A DNA stretch of 64,000 bases from Weimeria sp002480925 (lineage in GTDB: Bacteria > Bacillota > Clostridia > Lachnospirales > Lachnospiraceae), in NCBI RefSeq assembly GCF_052064335.1, contig NZ_JBQHVU010000006.1, forward strand, positions 1-64,000, in the 5' to 3' direction. Under the pieces are notes generated by a model. It was not told the origin of the DNA, searched no databases, and saw nothing but the letters and a program-made list of their open reading frames with translations. This document shows, in pieces, positions 27,132-35,643 of the stretch. How positions within the stretch are numbered: position 1 is the stretch's first letter; the number at the start of each line of letters is the position of its first letter. The translations under genes and the position numbers were made by a program.

Positions 27132-29522
27132 TTATCCCAGCTCCACCACTGTCACTCCGGTATCTCCCTCGCCATAGGCAGCCAGATGGTAATCCTTTAT
27201 GTCCTTCTGGCGGGACAGGTAGTCATGGACGGCCTTTCTCAGGATACCGCTTCCCTTACCATGGACTATGCGGACAGTCGAGAGATGAGAGAGGCGGGCA
27301 TCGTCCAAATACTTGTCAAGGGTCCGGATGGCCTCATCAGAATTCATACCTATAAGCATGAGCTCGGCTGACATGGAGCCGGCCTTGCTCATGGACCGGC
27401 GGCTTGAGCCTGACTGCTTTTTCGACCTGGTCTGATCCTCATTTACAAGAGCTATGTCGTCAATATTTACCTTTGAACGCATTATACCCATCTGGACGGT
27501 CAGATTACCCCTGGCATCCGGAAGAGTATGCACTGTTCCTTTTAGATTCATTGAGAGGACGATCACATCGTCACCGATCCGAAGCTTCTTTGCATCCGGC
27601 TTCTTTGCCTTTACCGACACTGACTTCTTCGGCTTTAGCACCGCTTTTCCCTGATGAGCCTTTATCGATTCTCCTATCGCGCTACGCTGCTTCTCCATAG
27701 CAGCCATATCCGGAGCTGCTGATCCATATTTGTTGAAATTTCTAATAACCCGGTCGGCCTCGTCCTTGGCGCGCTTCAGGATCTCTGCAGCCTCGGCATT
27801 GGCCCTTGAGATAATATCATCCCTTCTGTCGCTTAGTGCGGCTTCCTTTTCCTTAGCCGACTGAAGGAGACGCTCTGCCTCCTTCCTGGCACGGCCTGCC
27901 TCCTCCCTGGCCCGGCTTGCCTCGCTGTGCTTTATCTCCAGGTCTGTGACCAGATCCTCGAAATCCGTATCCTCCTGCTTCATTCTGGAGGCTGCATCAT
28001 CTATTATACTGTCAGAAAGTCCCAGCTTCCTGCTTATGGCAAAGGCGTTGGACTTTCCCGGAATCCCGATAAGGAGCCTGTAGGTCGGAGAAAGTGTCTC
28101 CATGGAAAATTCCATGCAGGCATTCTCAACCCCATCTGTCGTAAGAGCATATGCCTTTAGCTCCGGATAGTGGGTAGTTGCCATGGTCCTGATATGGGTC
28201 CGGTGGAGCTCACTTAGGATAGCCTCCGAAAGGGCTGCCCCCTCGGACGGATCCGTTCCGGCACAGAGCTCATCGAAAAGCACCAGTGCGCTGCGTCCTC
28301 CCTTCTGCGGCAGACCTACCTGACGCAGGATTTCGACTATATTTGTCATATGAGAGCTGAATGTGGAAAGTGACTGCTCTATAGACTGCTCGTCCCCTAT
28401 ATCAGCATATACATCATTAAAAACTGCAATCTCCGACCTGTCGGCCGCAGGTATATAGAGCCCGGCGCAGGCCATAAGGGTAAGAAGCCCGACTGTCTTT
28501 AGGGAGACTGTCTTTCCTCCAGTATTTGGTCCAGTGATGATCAACTGATCGAAGCTCTGACCCAGATTTACATCTATAGGCATGACCTTCTCTGGATCGA
28601 GAAGCGGATGTCTGGCTTTTTTCAGATCTATCCGGCCCTCCGTATTAAGAACCGGTGCAAAAGCATTCTCCTCCCAGGCAAGAGAGCCCTTTGCGAAAAT
28701 AAAGTCAAGCTCCGACAGTATCTTGAAATCCTCTGTTAGGGCACCTGAGGCCTCATTTACCCTGGCCGAAAGCTCCGCAATGATCCGTCTTATCTCCTCC
28801 TGCTCCTTAAGCTCGAGCTCCCTGGCCTCATTATTAAGAGAGACGACAGCTGATGGTTCTATAAAGATCGTGGCTCCTGATCCTGACTGATCATGGACTA
28901 TTCCGGGCAGGCTGTTCTTGTACTCGGCTCTTACTGGCAGACAGTATCTGTCATCACGCATGGTAATTACCGCATCAGAAAGACACTCTCTCCTGGCATT
29001 CATTATCTCTGTCATCTTGGACCTGACACGCTCACCCATAAGTGACAGCTGCCGTCTGATCGAGCGCAGAGCTGGTGAGGCATCAGATGAGATCTCGTCC
29101 TCACTTATTATGCAGCGGCTGATCTCATTTCTCAGCGGATCGATCGGATCAAGACCATCAAAATACCGGCTCAGGCTGTCAGACGCCTCCTGACCATCGT
29201 CCTCTCCATACCCCTTCGCCCTAGAAGCCACCTGCAGGAGGGAGGCTACATCAAGAAGCTCCTCTGCATTAAGCGTACCTCCTATATCAAGTCTTTTCGT
29301 ATAGACATGGGGGTCATTTATACCGGAAAGGGAAAGAGGCCCCTTAGCGTAGATACGGTGCAGAGCATCACCTGTTTCCTTAAGCCTTGCCCTTATCTTT
29401 TCCGGATCACTGACCGGCCTTATCAGCCGGCAATACTCCTTACCCTTCTGTGAGGTCGCCTTATCAGCAAGGCGGCTTGTTATCTTATCAAATTCCAGAG
29501 TGTGTAATACCTTGTTATTCAT
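27132..29522 (-). CDS. mutS2: Endonuclease MutS2
   Basis: A 796-residue MutS2 ATPase/nuclease, now known to act on collided ribosomes and in recombination control. N-terminus VLHTLEFDKITSRLADKATS is typical. The core/clamp domains are followed by the ATPase with Walker A ITGPNTGGKTVSLKTVGLL (about 330), LFDELCAGTDPSEGAAL (Walker B/D-loop) and TTHYPELKAYA. A long Ala/Arg/Glu coiled coil (520-600), a KOW-like segment (640-690) and a C-terminal Smr domain (715-796, LDDARLSHLSTVRIVHGKGSG) complete it. It lacks the MutS mismatch domain as expected. A TATAAT box lies only 6 bases upstream of the ATG (see promoter entry). Confidence 0.96.
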   Translation of the reverse strand: MNNKVLHTLEFDKITSRLADKATSQKGKEYCRLIRPVSDPEKIRARLKETGDALHRIYAKGPLSLSGINDPHVYTKRLDIGGTLNAEELLDVASLLQVASRAKGYGEDDGQEASDSLSRYFDGLDPIDPLRNEISRCIISEDEISSDASPALRSIRRQLSLMGERVRSKMTEIMNARRECLSDAVITMRDDRYCLPVRAEYKNSLPGIVHDQSGSGATIFIEPSAVVSLNNEARELELKEQEEIRRIIAELSARVNEASGALTEDFKILSELDFIFAKGSLAWEENAFAPVLNTEGRIDLKKARHPLLDPEKVMPIDVNLGQSFDQLIITGPNTGGKTVSLKTVGLLTLMACAGLYIPAADRSEIAVFNDVYADIGDEQSIEQSLSTFSSHMTNIVEILRQVGLPQKGGRSALVLFDELCAGTDPSEGAALSEAILSELHRTHIRTMATTHYPELKAYALTTDGVENACMEFSMETLSPTYRLLIGIPGKSNAFAISRKLGLSDSIIDDAASRMKQEDTDFEDLVTDLEIKHSEASRAREEAGRARKEAERLLQSAKEKEAALSDRRDDIISRANAEAAEILKRAKDEADRVIRNFNKYGSAAPDMAAMEKQRSAIGESIKAHQGKAVLKPKKSVSVKAKKPDAKKLRIGDDVIVLSMNLKGTVHTLPDARGNLTVQMGIMRSKVNIDDIALVNEDQTRSKKQSGSSRRSMSKAGSMSAELMLIGMNSDEAIRTLDKYLDDARLSHLSTVRIVHGKGSGILRKAVHDYLSRQKDIKDYHLAAYGEGDTGVTVVELG

Positions 29523-29528
29523 AGGGGT

Positions 29529-29557
29529 ATTATAGCATAGGCAAGGGAAAGGTGAAA
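29529..29557 (-). promoter_or_regulatory. mutS2 promoter giving a likely leaderless transcript
   Basis: Minus strand: a perfect TATAAT (29529-29534) inside TATGCTATAAT, with a weak -35 TTTCAC at 29552-29557, spacing 17. Only 6 bases separate the -10 from the mutS2 ATG and no Shine-Dalgarno sequence lies in front of it, so transcription would begin at or within a base or two of the start codon. The -35 lies in a C-rich heptamer-like tract. Confidence 0.6.
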
Positions 29558-29600
29558 GGGGTTAGGGTAGAGGGCTTAGGGGTTAGTGGAGTGTGACTGT
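29558..29600. repeat. Short CCCCTAA-like repeat tract upstream of mutS2
   Basis: The plus strand reads AGGGGTTAGGGTAGAGGG then GGGGTTAG; on the mutS2 sense strand this is CCCCTAA/CCCTAACC, a degenerate 7-nt pattern. A like tract (ACCCTAACCCCTAA) lies upstream of the gene at 55607. Confidence 0.55.
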
Positions 29601-29622
29601 TCTAAAGTATCTGATCTATAAT

Positions 29623-29656
29623 AAAAAAGGACAGATCCAAAACCAATGGATCTGCC
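29623..29656 (-). terminator. Intrinsic terminator far downstream of the chemoreceptor gene
   Basis: Minus strand: stem GGCAGATCCA / TGGATCTGTCC (one bulged base) with a short loop, followed by six T. It lies about 450 bases beyond the chemoreceptor stop codon, with the whole repeat element between stop and terminator. It most likely ends that transcript and shields mutS2. Confidence 0.75.
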
Positions 29657-29670
29657 ACAAAGATGCTGTT

Positions 29671-30108
29671 TTTGTTAACAAAGAAGCTGTCTTCGTTAAG
29701 CTCGAACTTCGTCTTCGACTCGTTCTCGCTAACAATGAAGTTCTGCTCGCTAAGCTCAAGCTTCGCCTATAAGGAAGTTCTCTTCGCTAGGTTCGACCTT
29801 CGCTTGTCAGCTCGGTCTCATTAACAAGGAAGTTCTTTTCGCTAAATTCGAGCTTCGCCTATGGCTCGCTCTCGATAATAATGAAGTTCTGCTCGCTAAG
29901 CTCAAGCTTCGCCTATAAGGAAGTTCTCTTCGCTAGGTTCGAACTACGCCTTACGGCTTGTTCTCACCAATCTCAGAGAACGACCTCGCTTCGGATTCGA
30001 GCTTCGTCTTCGACTCGCTCTTACCTACAGGCTTTCGGCCTCACAGAACGACCTCACACCTCTGACCTCTCACCTCGCACCTCACACCTCACACCTCTGG
30101 CCTCTCAC
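29671..30108. repeat. Dispersed core repeat plus 7-nt array after the chemoreceptor gene
   Basis: No gene is seen. On the plus strand 29671-30052 consists of degenerate units of about 50-75 bases with the words GGAAGTTCTCTTCGCTAGGT, AAGCTCAAGCTTCGCCTA and CTTTCGGCCTCACAGAACGA; several units occur twice within the block. 30053-30108 is a CACCTCA/CACCTCT heptamer array that reaches the chemoreceptor stop codon. On the chemoreceptor strand it reads TAG-GTGAGAGG, the stop being part of the first repeat unit. The core is homologous to 11873-12181 in inverted orientation. Confidence 0.8.
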
Positions 30109-31836
30109 CTACTCATGGAAATAATCCACCGTCTCCTTCAGCTCATTTGCCAGATCCTTTAGTGATGACGCTGCCTCGCTGATCACTGTAAATGTACTGT
30201 TGAGTTCCTGCATCGAGGCATTGGTTTCCTGAGTTGAGGCTGCATTTTCCTCAGAGATGGCAGAAAGATCAGAAATGATATCAGAAAGCGAAGTCTTTGA
30301 TGTATTCAGTTCATCGATACGGCTTGCGATCTTATCAACACCATCTGCAACACTTTCCATCTTTTCCTTCATATCAGCAAGCTCCTTCCTCGTGGATACC
30401 AGCTGCTGATCCTGTATATCAAAGCTTTCCGAAAGACTGTTCATGGATTCAACAGATGATGCAGAATCCGAAAGAAGTTTTTCAACAAGCTGTGAGATCT
30501 CATCGGCACTCTGTCTGCTCTGATCCGCAAGTGTCCTGATCTGGTCAGCCACTACAGCAAAGCCACGCCCAGCTTCTCCTGCTCTTGCTGCTTCGATCGA
30601 TGCGTTCAGAGAAAGCAGGTTTGTCTGACTTGCAATGTCAGTGATAGCACCAGAAAACTTCGAGATTTCCTGTACAGAATTATTTGTAGAAGAGATATTC
30701 TCCCCAATAGCCTTAACCGAACCATTTGAAATCTCTGACTGTCTGGTAAGCAGTTCGATCGCATCGACTGTCTTATGGCACGATTCCTTCATTGCCTTCG
30801 TATATTCGTTCAGGTCATTGATATTACCATCAATATCCTCGATATCTCCTCCCATGCTGGACGTGTCGTTAGCGGCAGACTGCACAGAATCGGCCTGCTC
30901 AGTTGCCCCCTTCGCTATATCGTCGACAGCGGCAGACACCTGGTTTGACGCAGCAGCAGCCTGATCAGAAGAACCAGAGAGATTTTCACTTGAAGCATTT
31001 AACTCTCCTGTCGTTTTCTTTATAGCCCCTACTACCTGCAAAAGCTTTTCATCAAGCGTCTTTACGCTTTTAGAAATACTTCCCAGCTCATCATTCCTTT
31101 CAAGGACTCTTTCATTGCAATGTATATTCAGTTTACCTGAAGCAAGTGTCCTGATGTTTAAAGCAAGCTCATTAACTGCTCCAGAGACTTTTCTGGAAGC
31201 AAGAACTCCGATCAGAAGAGAAACACCACAGAATATCAAAGCCAGCACTATCATAAGCAATGTATCCATAGCTATTTCGTCCTCAGCCGTTTTTGTCTGC
31301 TTAGCTGCTAACACATAGCCGATAGTCTTTCCATCATCATCTGTTAGCGGACGATAATATGAACTGTAGCCTGTTCCTTCTATACTTCTGTTTCTTTCGA
31401 AATAATAGCCATACTTATCTATCGTGTTTACAACGAAATCAGGCAGCTCCTCCACTGACCTGTCGCCATTGCCACTGCTACTTTTCAGCGTGGTAAGAAC
31501 AGTTTTTTTCCCAATGATTATTGAATAATCGAACCTGGTCTCTTCCTTTGTCTCATCAAGTATCTGCAGATACTCTTTTGTGACATCCGTGTCGCCCTTT
31601 GTCACCCTGCCATCACTTGTTGCTGCCCAACTGCCATCATACTCATTTGAAAACATCTTTTCAACCAGGTATGATGAGGACGAAAGCTCTCCCTTTACAT
31701 CTTCAAAATATCTCGACCTTAATTTACGCACCGAAACCAGCGTAAGTACAGTAGATATAACCAGAGTTCCGGCAACAGCTACCATAATGATCTGTTGGAT
31801 AAGTTTTCTCTGTTTCCCTGAGCCTGCTTTTTGCAT
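30109..31836 (-). CDS. Methyl-accepting chemotaxis protein
   Basis: A 574-residue chemoreceptor. Membrane segments at about 15-36 and 195-217 flank an extracellular Cache-like sensor (about 37-190, with YYFERNRSIEGTGYSSYYRPL). Then a HAMP domain and a long coiled-coil signalling domain with the hairpin core FSGAITDIASQTNLLSLNAS and AGRGFAVVADQIRTLADQS. The start is ATG 31836 behind AAAGGAGAAC; a longer frame to 31902 has no ribosome site. The ligand is unknown. It fits with the flagellar genes as part of a motile life style. Confidence 0.93.
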   Translation of the reverse strand: MQKAGSGKQRKLIQQIIMVAVAGTLVISTVLTLVSVRKLRSRYFEDVKGELSSSSYLVEKMFSNEYDGSWAATSDGRVTKGDTDVTKEYLQILDETKEETRFDYSIIIGKKTVLTTLKSSSGNGDRSVEELPDFVVNTIDKYGYYFERNRSIEGTGYSSYYRPLTDDDGKTIGYVLAAKQTKTAEDEIAMDTLLMIVLALIFCGVSLLIGVLASRKVSGAVNELALNIRTLASGKLNIHCNERVLERNDELGSISKSVKTLDEKLLQVVGAIKKTTGELNASSENLSGSSDQAAAASNQVSAAVDDIAKGATEQADSVQSAANDTSSMGGDIEDIDGNINDLNEYTKAMKESCHKTVDAIELLTRQSEISNGSVKAIGENISSTNNSVQEISKFSGAITDIASQTNLLSLNASIEAARAGEAGRGFAVVADQIRTLADQSRQSADEISQLVEKLLSDSASSVESMNSLSESFDIQDQQLVSTRKELADMKEKMESVADGVDKIASRIDELNTSKTSLSDIISDLSAISEENAASTQETNASMQELNSTFTVISEAASSLKDLANELKETVDYFHE

Positions 31837-31873
31837 ATGTTCTCCTTTCAGGCAGCAATGTTTTTTTATATTT

Positions 31874-31902
31874 AATTTAATCCATTTAATAGTTGTTGTC
31901 AA
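31874..31902 (-). promoter_or_regulatory. Sigma-A-type promoter of the chemoreceptor gene
   Basis: Minus strand TTGACA (31897-31902), 17 bases, TAAATT (31874-31879), about 38 bases before the start codon. The -35 is perfect and the -10 matches four of six. The surroundings are strongly AT-rich. No sigma-D-type sequence was seen here. Confidence 0.6.
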
Positions 31903-31980
31903 TATTAAAATAATGTCTTAATATTTTCCCCCAATCTTCCAGTTCCCTGGTCTGGCTTAAAGACAAGGTTTTCGGCCCCC

Positions 31981-32068
31981 ACCCCTCGCACCTCTAACCT
32001 CACACCTCACACCTCACACCTCTCACCTCTCACCTCACACCTCACACCTCTCACCTCACACCTAACAC
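31981..32068. repeat. 7-nt tandem array directly after hypE
   Basis: The plus strand is a run of ACCTCAC/ACCTCTC heptamers ending in ACCTAACACCTAAC at the hypE stop. On the hypE strand it reads TAG-GTGTTAGGTGTGAGG and so on, beginning at the stop codon itself. There is no inverted partner here, unlike the other arrays. Confidence 0.85.
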
Positions 32069-33064
32069 CTAACAAATCCTCGGCAACAGCTCTGTCGAGG
32101 CCTCCGGCAGATAGGTCTCTGTCCCGATCGGGGTCCTTACGGTCACTGAGTCTCCTCTTACCTCTCCGATAGCGCAGGCGCCGGATGTATACTCAAAGCC
32201 ATGGAGGATCTTTACGATCTCTTCTTCTCTTTCCTTTTCTGCAATTATGACCATACGGCCCTCGCAGGCCAGGTTCAGAGGATCAAAGCCTAACATATCG
32301 CAGATTCCCTGGACCTTGGGGTCTACCGGCATCCGGTCCCTGTCAACTCTTATGCCGACACCGCTCTCACGGCTTATCTCGTGCAGAACGGTACCGACCC
32401 CTCCTCTTGTCGCATCTCTTATCACATGGACATCCGGCACTGCCTTAAGCACAGCCTCTACCGGCTTCCAGAGCGGGGCGCAGTCCGAAGTCACATCCGA
32501 CTCTATGCCGAACTCATCTCTTGCGACAGCTATAGCAGCCGCATGACGGCCTATATCTCCTGTGACAATTATGGTATCTCCCTGCCTTGCCCTGTTTCCT
32601 GCAGGAGAGACACCAGGCATTATCTCTCCGACTCCGGCAGTAGTGATGAAGCAGCCGTCAGCCTGACCCCGGCGGGCGACCTTGGTATCACCTGCCACAA
32701 CCATGACACCCACCTCTCTGGCTGTCCTTGCCATCGAGGAAACAAGGAGCTTCAGATCAGCTATAGGAAAGCCCTCCTCTATCACGAATGAACAGGTCAG
32801 ATAGAGAGGGCGGGCTCCCATGCAGGCCAGATCGTTTACAGTACCGCATACAGACAGCTTACCGACGTTTCCGCCCGGAAAGATGGCCGGACTTACTATA
32901 AAGCCGTCCGTTGACATAGCCATCCTTCCGGCAGGGGCCGGAAGCACAGCAGCATCATCCGATGTGAAATATTTATTTTTTAGCTCCTTCGCAAATACCT
33001 CCTCAATTAGCTCTCCAGTGGCCTTTCCGCCTCCGCCCATAGCAAGGGTAACCTTTTCTGTCAT
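32069..33064 (-). CDS. hypE: Hydrogenase maturation factor HypE
   Basis: A 331-residue PurM-like ATPase that dehydrates a C-terminal thiocarboxamide to thiocyanate, the cyanide donor for the iron of [NiFe] hydrogenases. It ends with PRIC, the invariant tail whose terminal Cys is carbamoylated by HypF. Other motifs: AMGGGGKATGELI at the start, TSDDAAVLP, VVAGDTKV, RDATRGGVGTVLHEI. It lies apart from hypFCD: 1.3 kb and two genes separate it from the operon end. Start behind TTAGGAGAC. Directly after the stop codon begins a GAGGT array. Confidence 0.95.
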   Translation of the reverse strand: MTEKVTLAMGGGGKATGELIEEVFAKELKNKYFTSDDAAVLPAPAGRMAMSTDGFIVSPAIFPGGNVGKLSVCGTVNDLACMGARPLYLTCSFVIEEGFPIADLKLLVSSMARTAREVGVMVVAGDTKVARRGQADGCFITTAGVGEIMPGVSPAGNRARQGDTIIVTGDIGRHAAAIAVARDEFGIESDVTSDCAPLWKPVEAVLKAVPDVHVIRDATRGGVGTVLHEISRESGVGIRVDRDRMPVDPKVQGICDMLGFDPLNLACEGRMVIIAEKEREEEIVKILHGFEYTSGACAIGEVRGDSVTVRTPIGTETYLPEASTELLPRIC

Positions 33065-33078
33065 CTTGTCTCCTAACC

Positions 33079-33513
33079 TTATAATAATCTCATCATAACA
33101 TAGGCATCCTCATCGGGATCCCTGTAAAACCTTTTTCTTACTCCGGCTGTGATAAAGCCATTCTTCTGATAAAGAGCCAGCGCAGCCTCGTTTGACTCCC
33201 TGACCTCGAGAAAGAGCTTAGATGCTCCCTTTTCTCTCACCGCATCAGAAAGCTCCGATAAAAGCCTGCTGCCAATCCCCCGTCCGCGACAGGAGGCCTT
33301 TACAGCTATAGATGGAAGCTCGGCCTCGTCAGCCGCAAAATATCCTACCGCATATCCGGCAGGGCCATTCTCATCCTCTGCCTTAAGTACGATAGCAAAT
33401 GGATTCTCGCTGGCTGCCACAAAATCCGCCACGCTCCAGGGCTCACTCATGGAGGCCAGAGAAATAGCCGCCAGAGCCCCAAAATCATTTTTTTCTGCAA
33501 CTTTTACTGTCAT
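33079..33513 (-). CDS. RimI-like GNAT acetyltransferase
   Basis: About 144 residues (longer in-frame starts exist up to 33549, but those residues have no homology and would overlap the divergent promoter region). The GNAT core is plain: IAVKASCRGRGIGSRLL (acetyl-CoA loop), LEVRESNEAALALYQKNGF and the C-terminal VMMRLL. This is the RimI pattern, an N-terminal acetyltransferase of ribosomal protein S18. It runs into hypE after 14 bases and diverges from thiD. No clear ribosome site at any candidate start, so the 5' end is uncertain. Confidence 0.8.
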   Translation of the reverse strand: MTVKVAEKNDFGALAAISLASMSEPWSVADFVAASENPFAIVLKAEDENGPAGYAVGYFAADEAELPSIAVKASCRGRGIGSRLLSELSDAVREKGASKLFLEVRESNEAALALYQKNGFITAGVRKRFYRDPDEDAYVMMRLL

Positions 33514-33560
33514 AAATGCTATCATATATCCATAAACCATAAAAGTCATGGAGGTAATAA

Positions 33561-34370
33561 ATGAAGTTCACAAAGATCCCTGCAGTCCTGTCAATAGCCG
33601 GCCTCGATCCGTCAGGCGGCGCCGGACTCATTGCAGATATAAAAACCCTTCTGGCAAACGGCGTCTATGGAATGGGAGCCGTGACAAACATCACAGCCCA
33701 GAATACCACAGGTGTAAAAGCCGTGGAGCCTGTCCCGGCCGGGCTTTTAAAGCAGCAGATCATGACCGCAGCGGATGATATACATCCTGCTGCTATAAAG
33801 GTCGGTATGGTCGGGACCAAGCCTCTGTTAAGGACCGTAGAAGAATGCATCCGCATTATCGGATCTCCTGTCGTGATAGATCCGGTCATGATCTCAAGCT
33901 CCGGCACTCCTCTCCTGTCTGATGAGGCCAGAGAAGCCCTTTTTCACCTGCTTCCTATGGCCCTGCTAATAACCCCCAACTACCCTGAAGCCATCTCTCT
34001 GGCAGGGGAGGAGGAGAGCCCTTCCTTGCTTGCCAGACTGATCGGAGATAAGTATCAGACAAATGTCCTTGTAAAGGGAGGGCATCTGTCAGTCCCATCC
34101 GACTATCTCTATCTGGTCAGCGAAAAAAGAACCGTATCATTCCCGGGGCTTCATATAGACAATCCGAATACCCACGGCACTGGCTGTACCTTGTCCTCGG
34201 CCATAGCAGCAAACCTGGCAAAGGGTAATTCACTTACGGCCTCTGTCCGTCTGGCCAAGGAATATATAAGCACTATAATAAGTGCAGGCCTCGACCTGGG
34301 TCAGGGCAGCGGCCCAATGGACCACGGCGCTGCCATAAGAGGCGACTTTACTGAGCGATACAGCTTATAA
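33561..34370 (+). CDS. thiD: Hydroxymethylpyrimidine/phosphomethylpyrimidine kinase
   Basis: A 269-residue ribokinase-fold enzyme of thiamine synthesis. SIAGLDPSGGAGLIADIKT at the start, the substrate region MGAVTNITAQNTTGV, KVGMVG, VIDPVM, and the anion-hole/catalytic loop NTHGTGCTLSSAIAA. Length fits ThiD alone, not a ThiDE fusion. Start behind GGAGGTAATAA. Its 3' end overlaps that of the convergent component-1-like gene by 23 bases. No TPP riboswitch is visible in the short upstream gap. Confidence 0.92.
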   Translation: MKFTKIPAVLSIAGLDPSGGAGLIADIKTLLANGVYGMGAVTNITAQNTTGVKAVEPVPAGLLKQQIMTAADDIHPAAIKVGMVGTKPLLRTVEECIRIIGSPVVIDPVMISSSGTPLLSDEAREALFHLLPMALLITPNYPEAISLAGEEESPSLLARLIGDKYQTNVLVKGGHLSVPSDYLYLVSEKRTVSFPGLHIDNPNTHGTGCTLSSAIAANLAKGNSLTASVRLAKEYISTIISAGLDLGQGSGPMDHGAAIRGDFTERYSL

Positions 34371-35643
34371 GTCCTCTGGCCTTTTTCCTTATTATGGCAG
34401 CTGTATCCTTCGGATTTGCCATGGCCTCCCGGAGTTTCATAAGAAGGGCCCTCCTGCCGGCTATCCCGAAAGCTCCGTCATCCTCTATCATATCGACAAA
34501 GTAAGGACTGTCAAAGATCCAGGCCGCACGTGGCCCGCTCGCAAGGATCCTTTCCGATTCTCCGATAAGGCTCCTCCTGTATGAAAGCTCGCGTAAGGCC
34601 GGATCAGCCGGATCGATCGAGATGATATGATACCTATCCATAAGCCTCTGATAGATAGCCATTTCATGATCCATAGGGCCCGGGGAGATCACCCATCTGA
34701 CATCAAATCCTGCCTCAAGCAGATAGAAGGCCAGCGAATAAGGACAGCTGCATCCCAGATTATCAACTGCTACAGGCACTCCTTTTATCTCTTCTGCAAA
34801 TCTCCGGTATTCTGCAAGCATTGAGGCGGAGGCCCTGTCCAGATCAGACAGAAAGCCCTCCACCGCCACAGCAAGCCTCTGATCAGGAAACATTTCCTTA
34901 AGTCTTGTCAGCTGATCGATAAGCGAGCGGTCATCCCAGAAGGGAAGGGCATATAGATAGGGGATCCCTGTCCTTTCTGAAAAGGCAGATACTCCCATGT
35001 CTCCGGCCATATATGTACAGATATTAAGCGAAGCATTTCCAAGGTCCATATATCCTTCAAAGGTCCTTATGCCCGAAAGCTGCCTTACCGGAATATCTGC
35101 CGCAGAAAATATGGCCAGCAGGTCGTTATTTACTGCTGTCGCTGTGACCTCACTGCCGATCAGATTCACTGCACGTACCGGGTCTTTTGCCGGAATAAAT
35201 GAGTACATCTCACGTCTTAGCTTCTGGTCCGGGAAAGCCTCCTCCTTCTGCGAAATACAGTCCATATATCCGTGAGCAAGAATGATGTCGGGATATCTCT
35301 CCCTTATCGTATCAAATACATAGGTGAAATCACATGAAAGCATCCTGTGGGAGCAGACCGTGAAAAGAAATATCACCGAAGGCTTGTTTCCTCCGGCTAT
35401 AAGCTCATCTATTACCTCCGAGCAGCCCTCTATAGTCACTGTCTCAAGGCTGTCAGTAAGAAGGTCTCTTTCATCTACAGCCACGCATGAAAACCTGTCT
35501 CCTGCATCCATCTCATAGGCGCTCATCACGACTCCGCGAAGGCAGTTGTCAGGGGCTACATAGATCTGATGGGATCCGGGCACCTGCATGGCTATATGTA
35601 CTATGTTCCAGCTCTCGTGAACCGGCATTCCGAATTCAAGCAT
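34348..35643 (-). CDS. Nitrogenase component 1-like protein, last gene of the nif-like/hyp operon
   Basis: A 431-residue component-1-like protein. Visible: PDNCLRGVVMSAYEM (Cys34, first metal-ligand-type loop), FLFTVCSHRMLSCDF (Cys97 and Cys104, second loop), HGYMDCIS (Cys129), and a CSC pair near 298-300 in VAVDNLGCSCPYS. The body shows the three Rossmann-like sub-domains of NifD/NifK/CfbD. FeMo-cofactor ligands (His442-type loop) are not seen, so it is not a nitrogenase subunit. Its ATG overlaps the hypD stop by one base (TAATG), so its synthesis is coupled to a hydrogenase maturase. It may be the substrate-binding partner of the fused protein at 39315-41603. Function unknown. Confidence 0.75.
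   Translation of the reverse strand: MLEFGMPVHESWNIVHIAMQVPGSHQIYVAPDNCLRGVVMSAYEMDAGDRFSCVAVDERDLLTDSLETVTIEGCSEVIDELIAGGNKPSVIFLFTVCSHRMLSCDFTYVFDTIRERYPDIILAHGYMDCISQKEEAFPDQKLRREMYSFIPAKDPVRAVNLIGSEVTATAVNNDLLAIFSAADIPVRQLSGIRTFEGYMDLGNASLNICTYMAGDMGVSAFSERTGIPYLYALPFWDDRSLIDQLTRLKEMFPDQRLAVAVEGFLSDLDRASASMLAEYRRFAEEIKGVPVAVDNLGCSCPYSLAFYLLEAGFDVRWVISPGPMDHEMAIYQRLMDRYHIISIDPADPALRELSYRRSLIGESERILASGPRAAWIFDSPYFVDMIEDDGAFGIAGRRALLMKLREAMANPKDTAAIIRKKARGLISCIAQ

Noticed and set aside
29881..30162. 93-codon plus-strand frame running into the chemoreceptor end
   Set aside because: Made of core repeat and array; no ribosome site or family.
31981..32068. Telomere-like or G-quadruplex element
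   Set aside because: Guanine runs are only two long in most units, so four-tier G-quadruplexes are not supported; a two-tier form remains possible but weak.
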